64,000 bases of DNA from Celeribacter litoreus (GTDB taxonomy: Bacteria; Pseudomonadota; Alphaproteobacteria; Rhodobacterales; Rhodobacteraceae), in the NCBI RefSeq assembly GCF_020165855.1, contig NZ_JAIUFY010000005.1:1-64000 (forward strand), given 5' to 3'. Positions 23,809 through 32,983 of the stretch are shown here, piece after piece. The notes beneath the pieces are model-generated. The model saw only the letters and a list, made by a program, of their open reading frames with translations. It made no database searches and had not been told where the DNA came from. Numbering within the stretch: the stretch's first letter is position 1; each line of letters begins with the position of its first letter. The position numbers and the translations under genes are program-made.

Positions 23809-25722
23809 ATGAAAACTGTCACCATCCTAGGACCTTCACAATCCGGCAAATCGTCATTGGCCGCGGCTCTTGCCGGGCTGGATGCGGGACGCGCCCGCAG
23901 CCTGAATATGTTCGGTGAGACCGCGGTTACCCTATTTAATTATCTCGATCAGGATTGGGCCTTCCTCGAATGCGCAGGAGGCAGTGATGCCCTCGCACAA
24001 GTGGGAACCGCCTTGGCCGCGAGCGACGCTGCCGTGCTCTGTGTCCCTGCTGATCCCGACGCTGCAGTCTTGGCCGCGCCGTATCTCCGACTTCTCGAGG
24101 CATCCGGTCTACCGACCATGATTTTCCTAAACAAAATGGACGCTGCCCAAGGTCGCACCGCGGAAATCGCGGCCGCGCTTCAGACCTATTCGGCCCACGG
24201 CATTGTCCTCCGCGAAATCCCGATCCGCGAGGGCGACGAGATCACCGGCGTTGTCGATCTGATTTCCGAGCGCGCATGGGCCTTCCATGAGGGTGAGCGC
24301 TCGTCCCTCGTTGAAATGCCGGACAGCGCGCGCGCCCGTGAGGAGGAGGCCCGCGCCGAACTGCTCGAACAGCTTTCCGATTATGACGATCACCTCCTGG
24401 AAGAACTCATTGAGGATCAGAAACCGCTCACCGAAGAGCTCTACGACGTGGCGACTCGCGTCCTGCAGCATCACGACCTGATTCCCGCATTCCTCGGCTC
24501 CGCGTCCCATGGCTTCGGCCTCACCCGCCTGATGAAGAGCCTGCGTCACGAGGTGCCTGGCGTAGAGGCGCTCTCTGAAAGATTGGAGGACACTCCTGTC
24601 GCCGTCGGTATTTTTGGCGATCAGATCAAGCACCTCGGCAAAACCGTTCTCATCCGCGCCGTCGGCCAGCCCGTTCAGCCCGGCTCTGTCGTGATGGGCG
24701 AAACCATCGGCTCGATTGTCGATATCGATACCAAAACGGCTGTCACTGAACTCAAACCGGGCGACGTCGGTTTGACCGTCAAAACAGAGCACCTTGCACT
24801 GCGCGCACCGGTTTACGGCGCAAATGGCGCGCTCGACACTCCCGATTGGGCCAGCGCACATAAACCGAAAAACCGTGTGCTGATTGCCCCCGAAAGCGAT
24901 CGTGACGAAGCCCGTCTTTCGACTGCGCTGGGCAAACTCGCGGATATCGATCCGGGTCTGTCCGTTGGACAAGACGGGTTGAGCGGGAAAACTGTGCTCG
25001 CCACCCAGGGTGTGCTTCATCAGCGCCGTGTCCTTGAAAAACTCTCCGACGTTTTCGGGATCAATGTCGCGACCGAAGTCATTCCTCCTGCCCTGCGTGA
25101 AACCATCTCGAAAGCGGGAGGCACCCATTACCGTCACCGCAAACAGTCCGGTGGTGCAGGGCAGTTCGCAGATGTGGTGATCGAAGTTGCGCCTCTGCCG
25201 CGCGGCTCCGGCTTTGTGTTCGCGGAGACCGTCAAGGGCGGCGCCGTTCCGCGGAACTACATGTCTGCGGTCGAGGCCGGTGTGCGTGAGGCATTGGAAT
25301 CTGGTCCAAACGGACTGCAGGTGGTCGACGTCCAAGTGACCCTGACTGATGGCAAACACCACGCCGTTGACAGCTCCGATTTCGCGTTCCGCATGGCCGC
25401 AAAATCCGCAGTTCGTGAGGCGTTGGCCGGATGTAAACCGGTTGTTTTGCAACCGATCGACCGGATCGCGATCCATGTCCCGAGCATCTACTCCGGTGGT
25501 TTGATGCCGCTTGTGTCTGGCTTGAAGGGCCAAGTCCTCGGCTTTGATGCGCATCCGGATGCACCCGGTTGGGATGTCTTTAACGCGCTCCTGCCGTCGA
25601 ATGCCGAGGCCGAACTTTTCCTCGCGCTTGGCTCTGCGACACGCGGCACGGCGTGGTTCCAGACCGAACTCGACCACTACGAGGAAACGTTTGAAGACCT
25701 CGCCAAGTTGATGCCAGCCTGA
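23809..25722 (+). CDS. Divergent EF-G paralogue with degenerate GTPase domain
   Basis: A 637-residue relative of elongation factor G, about 60 shorter than canonical EF-G. The P-loop is intact (GPSQSGKSS, G8-S15) and NKMD is at 108-111. But the G3 motif DTPGH is replaced by ECAGG (54-58), which removes the catalytic histidine and magnesium-binding aspartate. The segment between P-loop and G3 is about 40 residues, so most of switch I is missing. Domains II-V look complete, with GAGQFADVVIEV, GAVPRNYMSAVEAGV and a C-terminal VSGLKGQVLGFDAHPD. Translocation activity is doubtful; a ribosome-associated regulatory or rescue role is inference. Single-gene unit with its own terminator. Confidence 0.85.
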   Translation: MKTVTILGPSQSGKSSLAAALAGLDAGRARSLNMFGETAVTLFNYLDQDWAFLECAGGSDALAQVGTALAASDAAVLCVPADPDAAVLAAPYLRLLEASGLPTMIFLNKMDAAQGRTAEIAAALQTYSAHGIVLREIPIREGDEITGVVDLISERAWAFHEGERSSLVEMPDSARAREEEARAELLEQLSDYDDHLLEELIEDQKPLTEELYDVATRVLQHHDLIPAFLGSASHGFGLTRLMKSLRHEVPGVEALSERLEDTPVAVGIFGDQIKHLGKTVLIRAVGQPVQPGSVVMGETIGSIVDIDTKTAVTELKPGDVGLTVKTEHLALRAPVYGANGALDTPDWASAHKPKNRVLIAPESDRDEARLSTALGKLADIDPGLSVGQDGLSGKTVLATQGVLHQRRVLEKLSDVFGINVATEVIPPALRETISKAGGTHYRHRKQSGGAGQFADVVIEVAPLPRGSGFVFAETVKGGAVPRNYMSAVEAGVREALESGPNGLQVVDVQVTLTDGKHHAVDSSDFAFRMAAKSAVREALAGCKPVVLQPIDRIAIHVPSIYSGGLMPLVSGLKGQVLGFDAHPDAPGWDVFNALLPSNAEAELFLALGSATRGTAWFQTELDHYEETFEDLAKLMPA

Positions 25723-25746
25723 TCCGAAAGTCATTTTTGAAAGTGT

Positions 25747-25784
25747 GCCGCCGCCGTTGGGAAACCTGCGGCGGCGCTGTTTTG
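25747..25784 (+). terminator. Terminator after the EF-G paralogue
   Basis: GCCGCCGC pairs with GCGGCGGC around a 13-base loop and is followed by GCTGTTTTG. Confidence 0.7.
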
Positions 25785-25832
25785 AGATGTGGTGAGGTTT
25801 ACTTAAGGAAGACACGTTAGCCTGATGGGGGA

Positions 25833-26732
25833 ATGAACGACGGACACACCAAATTGCACCGCCCAATTGCTTTTCTCGGGGCCTCGGGCCGTATCGGTCG
25901 CTTGCTACAGGCAGTTGAAAGGCGGCGTCCGGACCCTTTGCGCAGGTTTGCATGGCAATATCGGCACGGCGTAGATGTCGGCGCATCTCGGTTTCTCTGG
26001 AGCGACTTCTCCGACCCCTCACCATTCATTGATGCGCATGCGCGGTTTGGCTTCCAAACACTCTGCGTGTTCACAGGGGCGGCAGGTCAGGCGATCTTTT
26101 CCCGTGAGCTGCAGGAGCACGTTGCGCTCACATCCGCGTCCCTGACGGCCGCTCAGTCGGCTGGCATCTCGCGTGTCCTCGTTGCGTCGTCCTCTGCCAT
26201 ATACGGTGCGGCGATCGCCCGTCCCTTTCGCGAAACCGATCCCGCCCAGCCGATCAACGCCTATGGCGCCGCAAAGCGAGAGGTTGAACGCCTTTGCTCC
26301 CGATATCGCGCGCAAACCGGACTGGAGATATGCGCGCTGAGGATTGGCAATGTCGCGGGCGCGGACAGTCTGCTCGGACGTCTATGTCCCGAGACGCGGG
26401 AGCAGATCGTCTTGGATGTTTTCCCGGACGGAGCTGGGCCACGAAGGTCATATGTGGGAGCGCATAGCCTCTACGACATATTATGTGCCTTGAGTGATTG
26501 CGCTAGTCGTCTGCCCGAGCGTTTGAATGTCGGTGGATGCACTCCCGTGTCGATGGACCAGCTCTTGAAAGCGGCAGATATTCAGTGGGTTGCGCGACAA
26601 TGCGCGAGCGAGGGGCATCAGAACATCACTTTAGACTGTAAGCTTCTTGGCTCTCTTTGCCCCGAGGTCAGCGGAGCCTCTCACGCATCAGACCTCGTTT
26701 CGGAGTGGCGCTCACTGAGGGCGATGCAATGA
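25833..26732 (+). CDS. NAD-dependent epimerase/dehydratase (extended SDR)
   Basis: A 299-residue extended short-chain dehydrogenase. It has the nucleotide-binding GASGRIGR, the SSSAIYG strand and the catalytic YGAAK (YxxxK). It is probably a nucleotide-sugar 4-ketoreductase. With the next two genes, a small phosphoglycosyl transferase and a WbpM-type 4,6-dehydratase, the trio resembles the WreQ-WreU-WreV set that makes UDP-N-acetylquinovosamine and loads it on undecaprenyl phosphate in Rhizobium etli. That assignment is inference by gene order and family. It overlaps the next gene by ATGA. Confidence 0.78.
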   Translation: MNDGHTKLHRPIAFLGASGRIGRLLQAVERRRPDPLRRFAWQYRHGVDVGASRFLWSDFSDPSPFIDAHARFGFQTLCVFTGAAGQAIFSRELQEHVALTSASLTAAQSAGISRVLVASSSAIYGAAIARPFRETDPAQPINAYGAAKREVERLCSRYRAQTGLEICALRIGNVAGADSLLGRLCPETREQIVLDVFPDGAGPRRSYVGAHSLYDILCALSDCASRLPERLNVGGCTPVSMDQLLKAADIQWVARQCASEGHQNITLDCKLLGSLCPEVSGASHASDLVSEWRSLRAMQ

Positions 26733-27340
26733 CGTTCTCGAAACGAATATTTGACCTCGTTTGGGCATTGGGCCTGATGGTCATTCTCGCTCCGATTATC
26801 TCAGGCGTGTTCCTTGCGGTCCTCCTTATCGACGGGCGACCTGTCTTCTACGTTTCAGAGAGGATGAAGGCGCCAGAACAGGGCTTTCGGCTCATTAAAT
26901 TCCGCACGATGCAGATCGTGAAGAATGACAGTGGTGTGTCTGGCGGAGACAAGGCCGCCCGGATTACGCGAACGGGGGCTTTCCTGAGACGAACGCGGCT
27001 GGATGAACTGCCACAGCTTTGGAATATCCTGAGTGGCGACATGTCCTTTGTTGGGCCTCGCCCGCCCCTTCGTCTCTACGTGGCGCGTTGTCCCGAGATT
27101 TACCGGACCGTCCTGCAAAGCCGTCCGGGCGTCACCGGCCTCGCGAGCCTTTATTTTCACAAACATGAAGCAAGTCTGCTCGCTCCTTGTGCATCCTCTG
27201 AGGAAACCGATGAAGTCTATGTCCGGCGCTGCGTGCCACGAAAGGCGCGCCTCGACCTGATTTATCAAAGAAACAGGTCTCTTTTGCTGGATGTTAAAAT
27301 CTTGGCAAGGACGCTCGGCGTAATCTTTGCGCATCGTTAG
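26729..27340 (+). CDS. Undecaprenyl-phosphate phosphoglycosyl transferase (PglC-like small PGT)
   Basis: A 203-residue monotopic membrane enzyme that transfers a sugar 1-phosphate from a UDP-sugar to undecaprenyl phosphate, starting a surface glycan. It has the N-terminal re-entrant helix KRIFDLVWALGLMVILAP, then GFRLIKFRTM, RTRLDELPQLWNILSGDMS with the catalytic Asp-Glu pair, and FVGPRPP. The start at 26729 overlaps the SDR stop as ATGA; the longer frame from 26657 is inside the SDR gene. Being the short catalytic form without the extra N-terminal helices of WbaP, it matches the initiating enzyme of N-acetyl-sugar glycans. Confidence 0.9.
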   Translation: MTFSKRIFDLVWALGLMVILAPIISGVFLAVLLIDGRPVFYVSERMKAPEQGFRLIKFRTMQIVKNDSGVSGGDKAARITRTGAFLRRTRLDELPQLWNILSGDMSFVGPRPPLRLYVARCPEIYRTVLQSRPGVTGLASLYFHKHEASLLAPCASSEETDEVYVRRCVPRKARLDLIYQRNRSLLLDVKILARTLGVIFAHR

Positions 27341-29297
27341 ATACGGGATTCGATCCCGCGTGGGAAAGTCGGCAGATCAGGTGTATAAGAAGGTTCTCAT
27401 CGCAGGTTTAACCACGCTGCCGCCCGCAGTTGTCAGACTCATTCTTATGAGTTCCGACTGTGCTGTATTGGTGCTGTCTCTGACGCTTACAACGATTTTT
27501 CTTCATGGCGTTCCAGCAGACGTATGGCCTCCTGAACAGTTTTGGGCCTACGCGGCTACTTTGGTTGCGGGCGCTGTTTCTGTCACATTATTCCGTCTTC
27601 ATCGGATCAAGTTGGTCATTCTAAGTGCTTCTGATGTATTAACTATTTTGCACTCGAGTGCAGTGATCGCGTCGATCTGTTTTGTGACGACATGGCTTGG
27701 CGGGGGCTCTCGCGCAGTCGAAATGGGGATCGGTGTTGGTGTGTTTGCTTTTGCTGGTTTGACTGGCTCGCGTGCGCTTGCCGTCAAGGTTTTGAGCGGG
27801 ACCCGTCATCAACTTTGCAAGCGTCGCAAAGTGGCGATTTTCGGGGCAGGAACTGCGGGTGTTCGTGCTGCCAGCACGCTGAGTAGAACGACATCTGCAC
27901 AAGTTGCCGGATTCTTCGATGACAACCGATCTCTACAAGGGATGGAGATTGGCGGAGTGCCGGTTTGGTCCCCGGAAGCCATGGTCTCAAAGATCAGGAA
28001 ACATCACATCGAGACACTTGTCATTGCTTTGCCGGACGCTGCGCAAAGCCGCCGTGCCAGGGTGCGTGATCTTTGCGAGACTGCGGGCGTTAAGGTTGAG
28101 TTTTTGCCGAACTCGATTGATCTCCTCGTGTCGGGTGCGGGGCCGCGCCTGCGGGGCGTTGATGCGCGAGACCTTTTGGACCGTCAGAATGTCGATCTGA
28201 ACCTCCCCGAAGTCGGGGCGAATTACACGGGCCGCGTGATCATGGTCACTGGCGCAGGCGGGTCGATCGGGTCGGAGTTGTGTCAGCAACTGCTGAACTT
28301 CAGACCGGCAAAGATCGTGCTATTCGATATGAGCGAGTTCAATCTGTATTCCATCGATATGGCGCTAAAGCGCCGAGCGGAAGAATTCGGTGTCGATATC
28401 GAGCCATATCTCGGGACGATCACAGACCGGGCCAGACTACAGCATGTGATCAGGTCTCAACGCGTCGAGATCATTTTGCACGCCGCCGCCTACAAGCACG
28501 TGCCGATGGTGGAGGGAAATGTGGTTGAGGGCGTGCGAAATAACATTTTTGGAACGAAACGCCTCGCCGAGGTCGCTGTCGAGACTGGTGTCTCGCAGTT
28601 TGTGTTGGTGTCGAGTGACAAAGCTGTGCGCCCCAAGGGGCTCATGGGCGCGACCAAGCGCATTTCGGAACTGATCTTGCAGGACATGCAGACAAGGAAC
28701 GACCGAACGAAATTTTCTATGGTCCGCTTCGGAAATGTGCTCGGGTCCTCGGGATCAATGTTGCCTCTGTTCGTCTCACAGATCGACGCCGGTGGGCCTG
28801 TCACTGTCACGCATCCCGATGCCAGCCGCTACTTTATGACCGTACAAGAAGCCTCGCGCCTCGTGCTTCTCGCGGGGGCATTTGCAGAGGGGGGAGATGT
28901 TTTCGTTCTTGATATGGGAGAGCCGCAGAGCATTCTCGCGATCGCGAAGAAGCTGATCCAGCTTTCGGGACTGGCTGTTCGAGATCCGATCTCTGGCGAG
29001 GGAGATGTCGAAATCGCCTTCATCGGTTTGCGGCCCGGGGAAAAGCTTCACGAAGAGCTCTTTTGGGATCCCGACAATCTATTCTCGACCCATCACCCGA
29101 AGATCTTCCGCGCACAAGAAGCCTGTCTAAGCCAATTCGAGGTGGCAGGTTTGCTCAGAGAACTGCAGCATGCGATTGACGCTTCAGATGAAGACCGCGT
29201 GAGGTCGGTCGCCTTGGGGTATGCGCGCGGGTGCTCCCAAACGCGGCGTCTCGGAATTTCTCACGACGTGCCTGTGCGAGAAAAACGCTGCCTGTAG
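27327..29297 (+). CDS. WbpM/FlaA1-family UDP-GlcNAc 4,6-dehydratase, membrane-anchored
   Basis: A 656-residue protein. Four hydrophobic helices (about 38-152) are followed by a first Rossmann domain (KVAIFGAGTAGVRAAS, about 167) and a catalytic SDR domain starting VTGAGGSIGSELCQQ (about 309). The active-site segment is SSDKAVRPKGLMGATKR, with methionine in place of the usual tyrosine as in other WbpM-type inverting and retaining dehydratases. It makes UDP-4-keto-6-deoxy-GlcNAc for surface glycans. It overlaps the transferase by 14 bases; an alternative GTG start is at 27360. Confidence 0.9.
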   Translation: MRIVRYGIRSRVGKSADQVYKKVLIAGLTTLPPAVVRLILMSSDCAVLVLSLTLTTIFLHGVPADVWPPEQFWAYAATLVAGAVSVTLFRLHRIKLVILSASDVLTILHSSAVIASICFVTTWLGGGSRAVEMGIGVGVFAFAGLTGSRALAVKVLSGTRHQLCKRRKVAIFGAGTAGVRAASTLSRTTSAQVAGFFDDNRSLQGMEIGGVPVWSPEAMVSKIRKHHIETLVIALPDAAQSRRARVRDLCETAGVKVEFLPNSIDLLVSGAGPRLRGVDARDLLDRQNVDLNLPEVGANYTGRVIMVTGAGGSIGSELCQQLLNFRPAKIVLFDMSEFNLYSIDMALKRRAEEFGVDIEPYLGTITDRARLQHVIRSQRVEIILHAAAYKHVPMVEGNVVEGVRNNIFGTKRLAEVAVETGVSQFVLVSSDKAVRPKGLMGATKRISELILQDMQTRNDRTKFSMVRFGNVLGSSGSMLPLFVSQIDAGGPVTVTHPDASRYFMTVQEASRLVLLAGAFAEGGDVFVLDMGEPQSILAIAKKLIQLSGLAVRDPISGEGDVEIAFIGLRPGEKLHEELFWDPDNLFSTHHPKIFRAQEACLSQFEVAGLLRELQHAIDASDEDRVRSVALGYARGCSQTRRLGISHDVPVREKRCL

Positions 29298-29360
29298 AGA
29301 CAAGTTCCCTGTATAGACGCACGGAATGTCGTCCGTGAGAGTTCTGGGGGGAGCGTCGGA

Positions 29361-30533
29361 ATGATAAAGGGGTTTCCGATTTTCGTGCTTGCCTATGGGC
29401 TTAGCCAATTCTACCGCGCATGCCTTGCGGTGTTTGCTCCTGTTTTGAAAACAGACATCGGACTCGGTCCCGAACAGATATCCTCGGCTCTGGGCGTCTG
29501 GTTCCTCGCCTTCGCGGCCATGCAAATCCCTGTGGGTTGGCTATTGGACCACTGGTCGCCGAAAGCCACTGCGAGTGTGCTGCTCATCGTCGGAGGGGGC
29601 CTCGGGGCAATCGTATTTTCCTTCGCGCAGGGGCCGACGGCCGTCTCAGTAGCAATGGGATTGATCGGGATCGGATGCTCGCCTGTCTTGATGGCCGGTC
29701 TTTACATCGTCGCGCGAAGCGCCCCGCCGGCGCGGTTTGGCACATTGGTCGGCCTCATTCTCGGCCTTGGGTCTCTAGGGAATGTAGCGGCATCCGTGCC
29801 GCTGACCTTCTCGCTCAACTTGATCGGGTGGCGCGCCACGCTCTGGGTTCTGGCGATTTTGGCGGGGTTCATAGCATTCCTTTTTTATCGCTTCGTGAAC
29901 GACCCTCCGCGGCTCAAACCCAGTGATGGGGCCGGAAAAGGGTTGCGTGATTTGCTCCGGCTGAAATCTCTTTATCCGATCTTTCTTATCGCGATGGTCG
30001 CCTATGCGCCCGGGGCTGGACTTCGGGGGAGTTGGATTGGGTCATATCTGACGGACGTGTTCGGGGCCTCCCCTGCGCAGATCGGCACCGCGACCTTGTG
30101 TATGGCGTTCGCGATGATCGGCGGTGCACTTGCGTTCGGGCCGATCGACCGCCTCATCAGAAGCTACAAGTGGATCGTCGGGGGAAGTGCAGCAATCACC
30201 TTCATTGCGGCATGCTGCCTGTGGTTGGGATTGGGCGAAACGTCCATCGTGGGCTCTGTCGTCCTGTTTGCTTTCGTCGGCTTCTTCGCCTCGAATTATC
30301 CGCAGATCATGAACCACGGGCGGAGCGTGATCCCTCCGGAACTCGTCGGGCGCGGGGTGACGCTCATCAATCTGTTTTCGATTGGCGGCGTCGGGTTGTC
30401 CCAGATGGTCACAGCGCGATTGTTCGCGAGCGGGGCCGCGTCATCCGGCTATTCGATGGTCTTCGGCTACTATGCCCTCTCACTGGTCGTTGGTGGCAGC
30501 GTGTATCTGCTTTTCGCACGCGATCCGCGCTGA
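29361..30533 (+). CDS. MFS transporter
   Basis: A 390-residue carrier with about 12 hydrophobic helices and a central loop near residue 195. The first-half motif GWLLDHWSPKATAS is a relaxed form of the MFS loop 2-3 signature. There is no substrate clue in the sequence. It sits 63 bases after the dehydratase and 51 bases before the KpsS-like gene on the same strand, so it could belong to the polysaccharide unit or be independent. It is not a Wzx flippase by length or pattern. Confidence 0.82.
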   Translation: MIKGFPIFVLAYGLSQFYRACLAVFAPVLKTDIGLGPEQISSALGVWFLAFAAMQIPVGWLLDHWSPKATASVLLIVGGGLGAIVFSFAQGPTAVSVAMGLIGIGCSPVLMAGLYIVARSAPPARFGTLVGLILGLGSLGNVAASVPLTFSLNLIGWRATLWVLAILAGFIAFLFYRFVNDPPRLKPSDGAGKGLRDLLRLKSLYPIFLIAMVAYAPGAGLRGSWIGSYLTDVFGASPAQIGTATLCMAFAMIGGALAFGPIDRLIRSYKWIVGGSAAITFIAACCLWLGLGETSIVGSVVLFAFVGFFASNYPQIMNHGRSVIPPELVGRGVTLINLFSIGGVGLSQMVTARLFASGAASSGYSMVFGYYALSLVVGGSVYLLFARDPR

Positions 30534-30584
30534 GGCTTGTCCGGTGCCGAGCGCTGATCTAGGAAGAAGCGGAAAGGCGGGCCG

Positions 30585-31724
30585 ATGATCACCTATCTCA
30601 AGGGCTTTCGGAAAAACAAAGACAGCTTCATGGCCTCTGTTGCGGAATGCGATGGGGGTGGTCGCGTTCTTTGGTTCATTCCGCTGTCGCTTCGTGATTT
30701 CCCTGAGACTGATGCTCGTGTAGCCGAAGCCCTCGCCGTCGCCAAAAGACAGCCCAAAGGCCCTGTGTCTCGCGTTCTGAAGAGCCTCTTGATCCGCCTG
30801 CAATACAACGGCTCCCGTCGCTATTTCTCGCGTCACCGAGAGGCAATTGCAATGTGCTGGAACGGTTTGACCGGCTCCCGACGCGTCTTCATGGAGGGCG
30901 CGCGGGATGCAGGTGTTCCGACACTCTATGCGGAACTTGCGCCGTTCCCGGGACGCATGCAGTTGGACCACACAGGGGTCAATGCGTGCGGGTCCTTGCC
31001 GCGTGACCCGAGGTTTTACACGGCGTGGGCCAATGGGAATTCCGAGCGACAGGGCGACGGTTGGCGCGAGCTCGGCGCGAACCTCACGGCGCGGGCGTCG
31101 CGCCGCGCGGACGTCGGGCAGAAATCGGGATCTGCGCTTGCGGGCGAGAACTTTATCTTTGTGCCGCTTCAGGTCCCCAACGACAGCCAGATCACAATGT
31201 TTTCCGGTTGGGTGGGGTCGGTCCCAAATATGATCGAGATGCTCGCACTCACGGCCCCCTCGCTGCCCGAGGGGTGGCATATCCGGATCAAGGAACATCC
31301 GTCGGCCAAGACATCCCTCGCGGAGGTTTTGGAGCGGGCCGTCGAGACGTCGGGGAACCGCATTATCATCGACAACGAAACGGATACCTTCGATCAGGTC
31401 CGTGCGAGCAAGGCCGTGCTGACGATCAACTCTTCGGTCGGTTTGCAGGCCTTTTTCTACGACAAACCGGTCATCGTGCTCGGGGAAGCGTTTTTCGCGC
31501 TGCCGGGTCTGGTGCATCCTGTCGGCGCGATAAATGCGCTGGATCAGACCATGGAAGAGGGGGAATCGCTTGGCTTTGATCCGGCTCTGCGGGCCGCTTT
31601 CATGAATTATCTTGATGAGGTCCATTTCCCAAAAGTGTCCGTGGACGCGGATGGGCGGGTCTCAGTCGATGAATTTGCCGCAAAGTCGTGCATTCGTGCC
31701 GCCCGTGCGGCGATGGGGCATTAA
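30585..31724 (+). CDS. Capsular polysaccharide biosynthesis/export-like protein (KpsS/KpsC-type fold)
   Basis: A 379-residue cytoplasmic protein. The C-terminal half carries the Capsule_synth pattern: FIFVPLQVPNDSQI, RIKEHPSAKTS, VLTINSSVGLQAFFYDKPV and IVLGEAFF, in the order seen in KpsS and KpsC, which build the poly-Kdo linker of group 2 capsules. The N-terminal half (WFIPLSLRDFPETDAR) is less familiar. No KpsC partner, ABC exporter or other capsule gene is nearby, so it may act on a different glycan. AGGAAG and GGAAAGG lie upstream of the ATG. Confidence 0.75.
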   Translation: MITYLKGFRKNKDSFMASVAECDGGGRVLWFIPLSLRDFPETDARVAEALAVAKRQPKGPVSRVLKSLLIRLQYNGSRRYFSRHREAIAMCWNGLTGSRRVFMEGARDAGVPTLYAELAPFPGRMQLDHTGVNACGSLPRDPRFYTAWANGNSERQGDGWRELGANLTARASRRADVGQKSGSALAGENFIFVPLQVPNDSQITMFSGWVGSVPNMIEMLALTAPSLPEGWHIRIKEHPSAKTSLAEVLERAVETSGNRIIIDNETDTFDQVRASKAVLTINSSVGLQAFFYDKPVIVLGEAFFALPGLVHPVGAINALDQTMEEGESLGFDPALRAAFMNYLDEVHFPKVSVDADGRVSVDEFAAKSCIRAARAAMGH

Positions 31725-31796
31725 GCCTCTTTTCTCCAAAGCCCCTTTCTTGTAAGGCTCCGCGCCAGTCACCCTTAGACTGATGAGGAGACCCAA

Positions 31797-32819
31797 ATGG
31801 GCTATAAAGTCGTCGTCGCTGGCGCCACGGGCAATGTGGGCCGCGAAATGCTGAACATCCTCGCCGAGCGCGAGTTCCCTGTGGATGAGATTGCGGTGCT
31901 GGCATCGCGTAAGTCTCTCGGCACTGAAGTGAGCTTTGGCGACAAGACCCTGACCACCCAGGACCTCGACACGTTCGATTTCGCGGGCTGGGACATGGCT
32001 CTCTTCGCAGTTGGCTCCGAGGCAACGAAAAAATACGCGCCGAAAGCAGCGGCTGCCGGTTGTGTCGTGATCGATAACTCATCGCTCTACCGCTACGATC
32101 CGGAAATCCCGCTGATCGTGCCGGAAGTGAACCCCGACGCGATCGAGATGTATTCCAACAAAAACATCATCGCGAACCCGAACTGTTCTACCGCACAGAT
32201 GGTTGTGGCTCTGAAGCCGCTCCACGACCGTGCGAAGATCAAACGCGTTGTCGTCTCCACCTACCAGTCCGTGTCCGGCTCAGGTAAAGCGGCGATTGAC
32301 GAGCTTTGGGACCAGACCAAGGGCATGTATGTCCCGGGTCAGGAAGTTGAACCGAAGGTCTACCCGAAACAGATCGCCTTCAACGTGATCCCGCACATCG
32401 ATGTGTTCATGGACAGCGGCGACACCAAAGAAGAGTGGAAAATGATCGCCGAGACGAAGAAAATCGTTGACCCGTCGATCAAAGTCACCGCGACCTGTGT
32501 GCGTGTGCCCGTCTTCGTTGGTCACTCCGAGAGCATCAACATCGAAACCGAGGACTTCCTCGACGAGGATGAAGCCCGTGAAATCCTGCGCACCGCGCCG
32601 GGTATCCTCGTGGTCGATAAACGTGAGCCGGGCGGCTACGTCACTCCGGTCGAGTGCGTCGGCGACTTCGCGACCTTCGTGTCCCGCATCCGTCAGGACG
32701 TCACCGTTGAAAACGGTCTGAACCTGTGGTGCGTGTCCGACAACCTGCGCAAAGGCGCGGCGCTGAACGCGGTGCAGATCGCTGAACTGCTCGGTCGTCG
32801 GGTTCTCAAGAAGGGCTAA
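31797..32819 (+). CDS. asd: Aspartate-semialdehyde dehydrogenase
   Basis: A 340-residue cytosolic enzyme that reduces beta-aspartyl phosphate to aspartate semialdehyde with NADPH, a branch point for lysine, threonine and methionine. The NADP-binding start is VVAGATGNVGREML; the catalytic cysteine is C130 in ANPNCSTAQM; the substrate-binding STYQSVSGSGK and VFVGHSESINIE with the catalytic histidine follow. GAGGAG lies 7 bases before the ATG. It stands alone between two same-strand neighbours and has its own terminator. Confidence 0.97.
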   Translation: MGYKVVVAGATGNVGREMLNILAEREFPVDEIAVLASRKSLGTEVSFGDKTLTTQDLDTFDFAGWDMALFAVGSEATKKYAPKAAAAGCVVIDNSSLYRYDPEIPLIVPEVNPDAIEMYSNKNIIANPNCSTAQMVVALKPLHDRAKIKRVVVSTYQSVSGSGKAAIDELWDQTKGMYVPGQEVEPKVYPKQIAFNVIPHIDVFMDSGDTKEEWKMIAETKKIVDPSIKVTATCVRVPVFVGHSESINIETEDFLDEDEAREILRTAPGILVVDKREPGGYVTPVECVGDFATFVSRIRQDVTVENGLNLWCVSDNLRKGAALNAVQIAELLGRRVLKKG

Positions 32820-32846
32820 TTCGCCCTGACATAGGTAAAGAATTCC

Positions 32847-32871
32847 AAAGGGCGCTTTCGGGCGCCCTTTT
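32847..32871 (+). terminator. Terminator after asd
   Basis: AAAGGGCGC pairs with GCGCCCTTT around a 6-base loop, ending in TTTT. Confidence 0.85.
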
Positions 32872-32983
32872 CTGTTTCGGCGGGGTTTCGCTCCCCCGTG
32901 CATGGCACGGTCCGCTCGCGGGGATATGTCTTGCGTTGAGCGAAGAGTTCTAAGACCCTTGCCTCAAGCCATTGGAGGAAATC

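Noticed and set aside
24127-26025. 632-residue open frame on the minus strand over the EF-G paralogue and SDR genes
   Set aside because: It is antisense to two well-supported genes, has no recognisable domain, and its composition is that of a shadow frame in GC-rich sequence.
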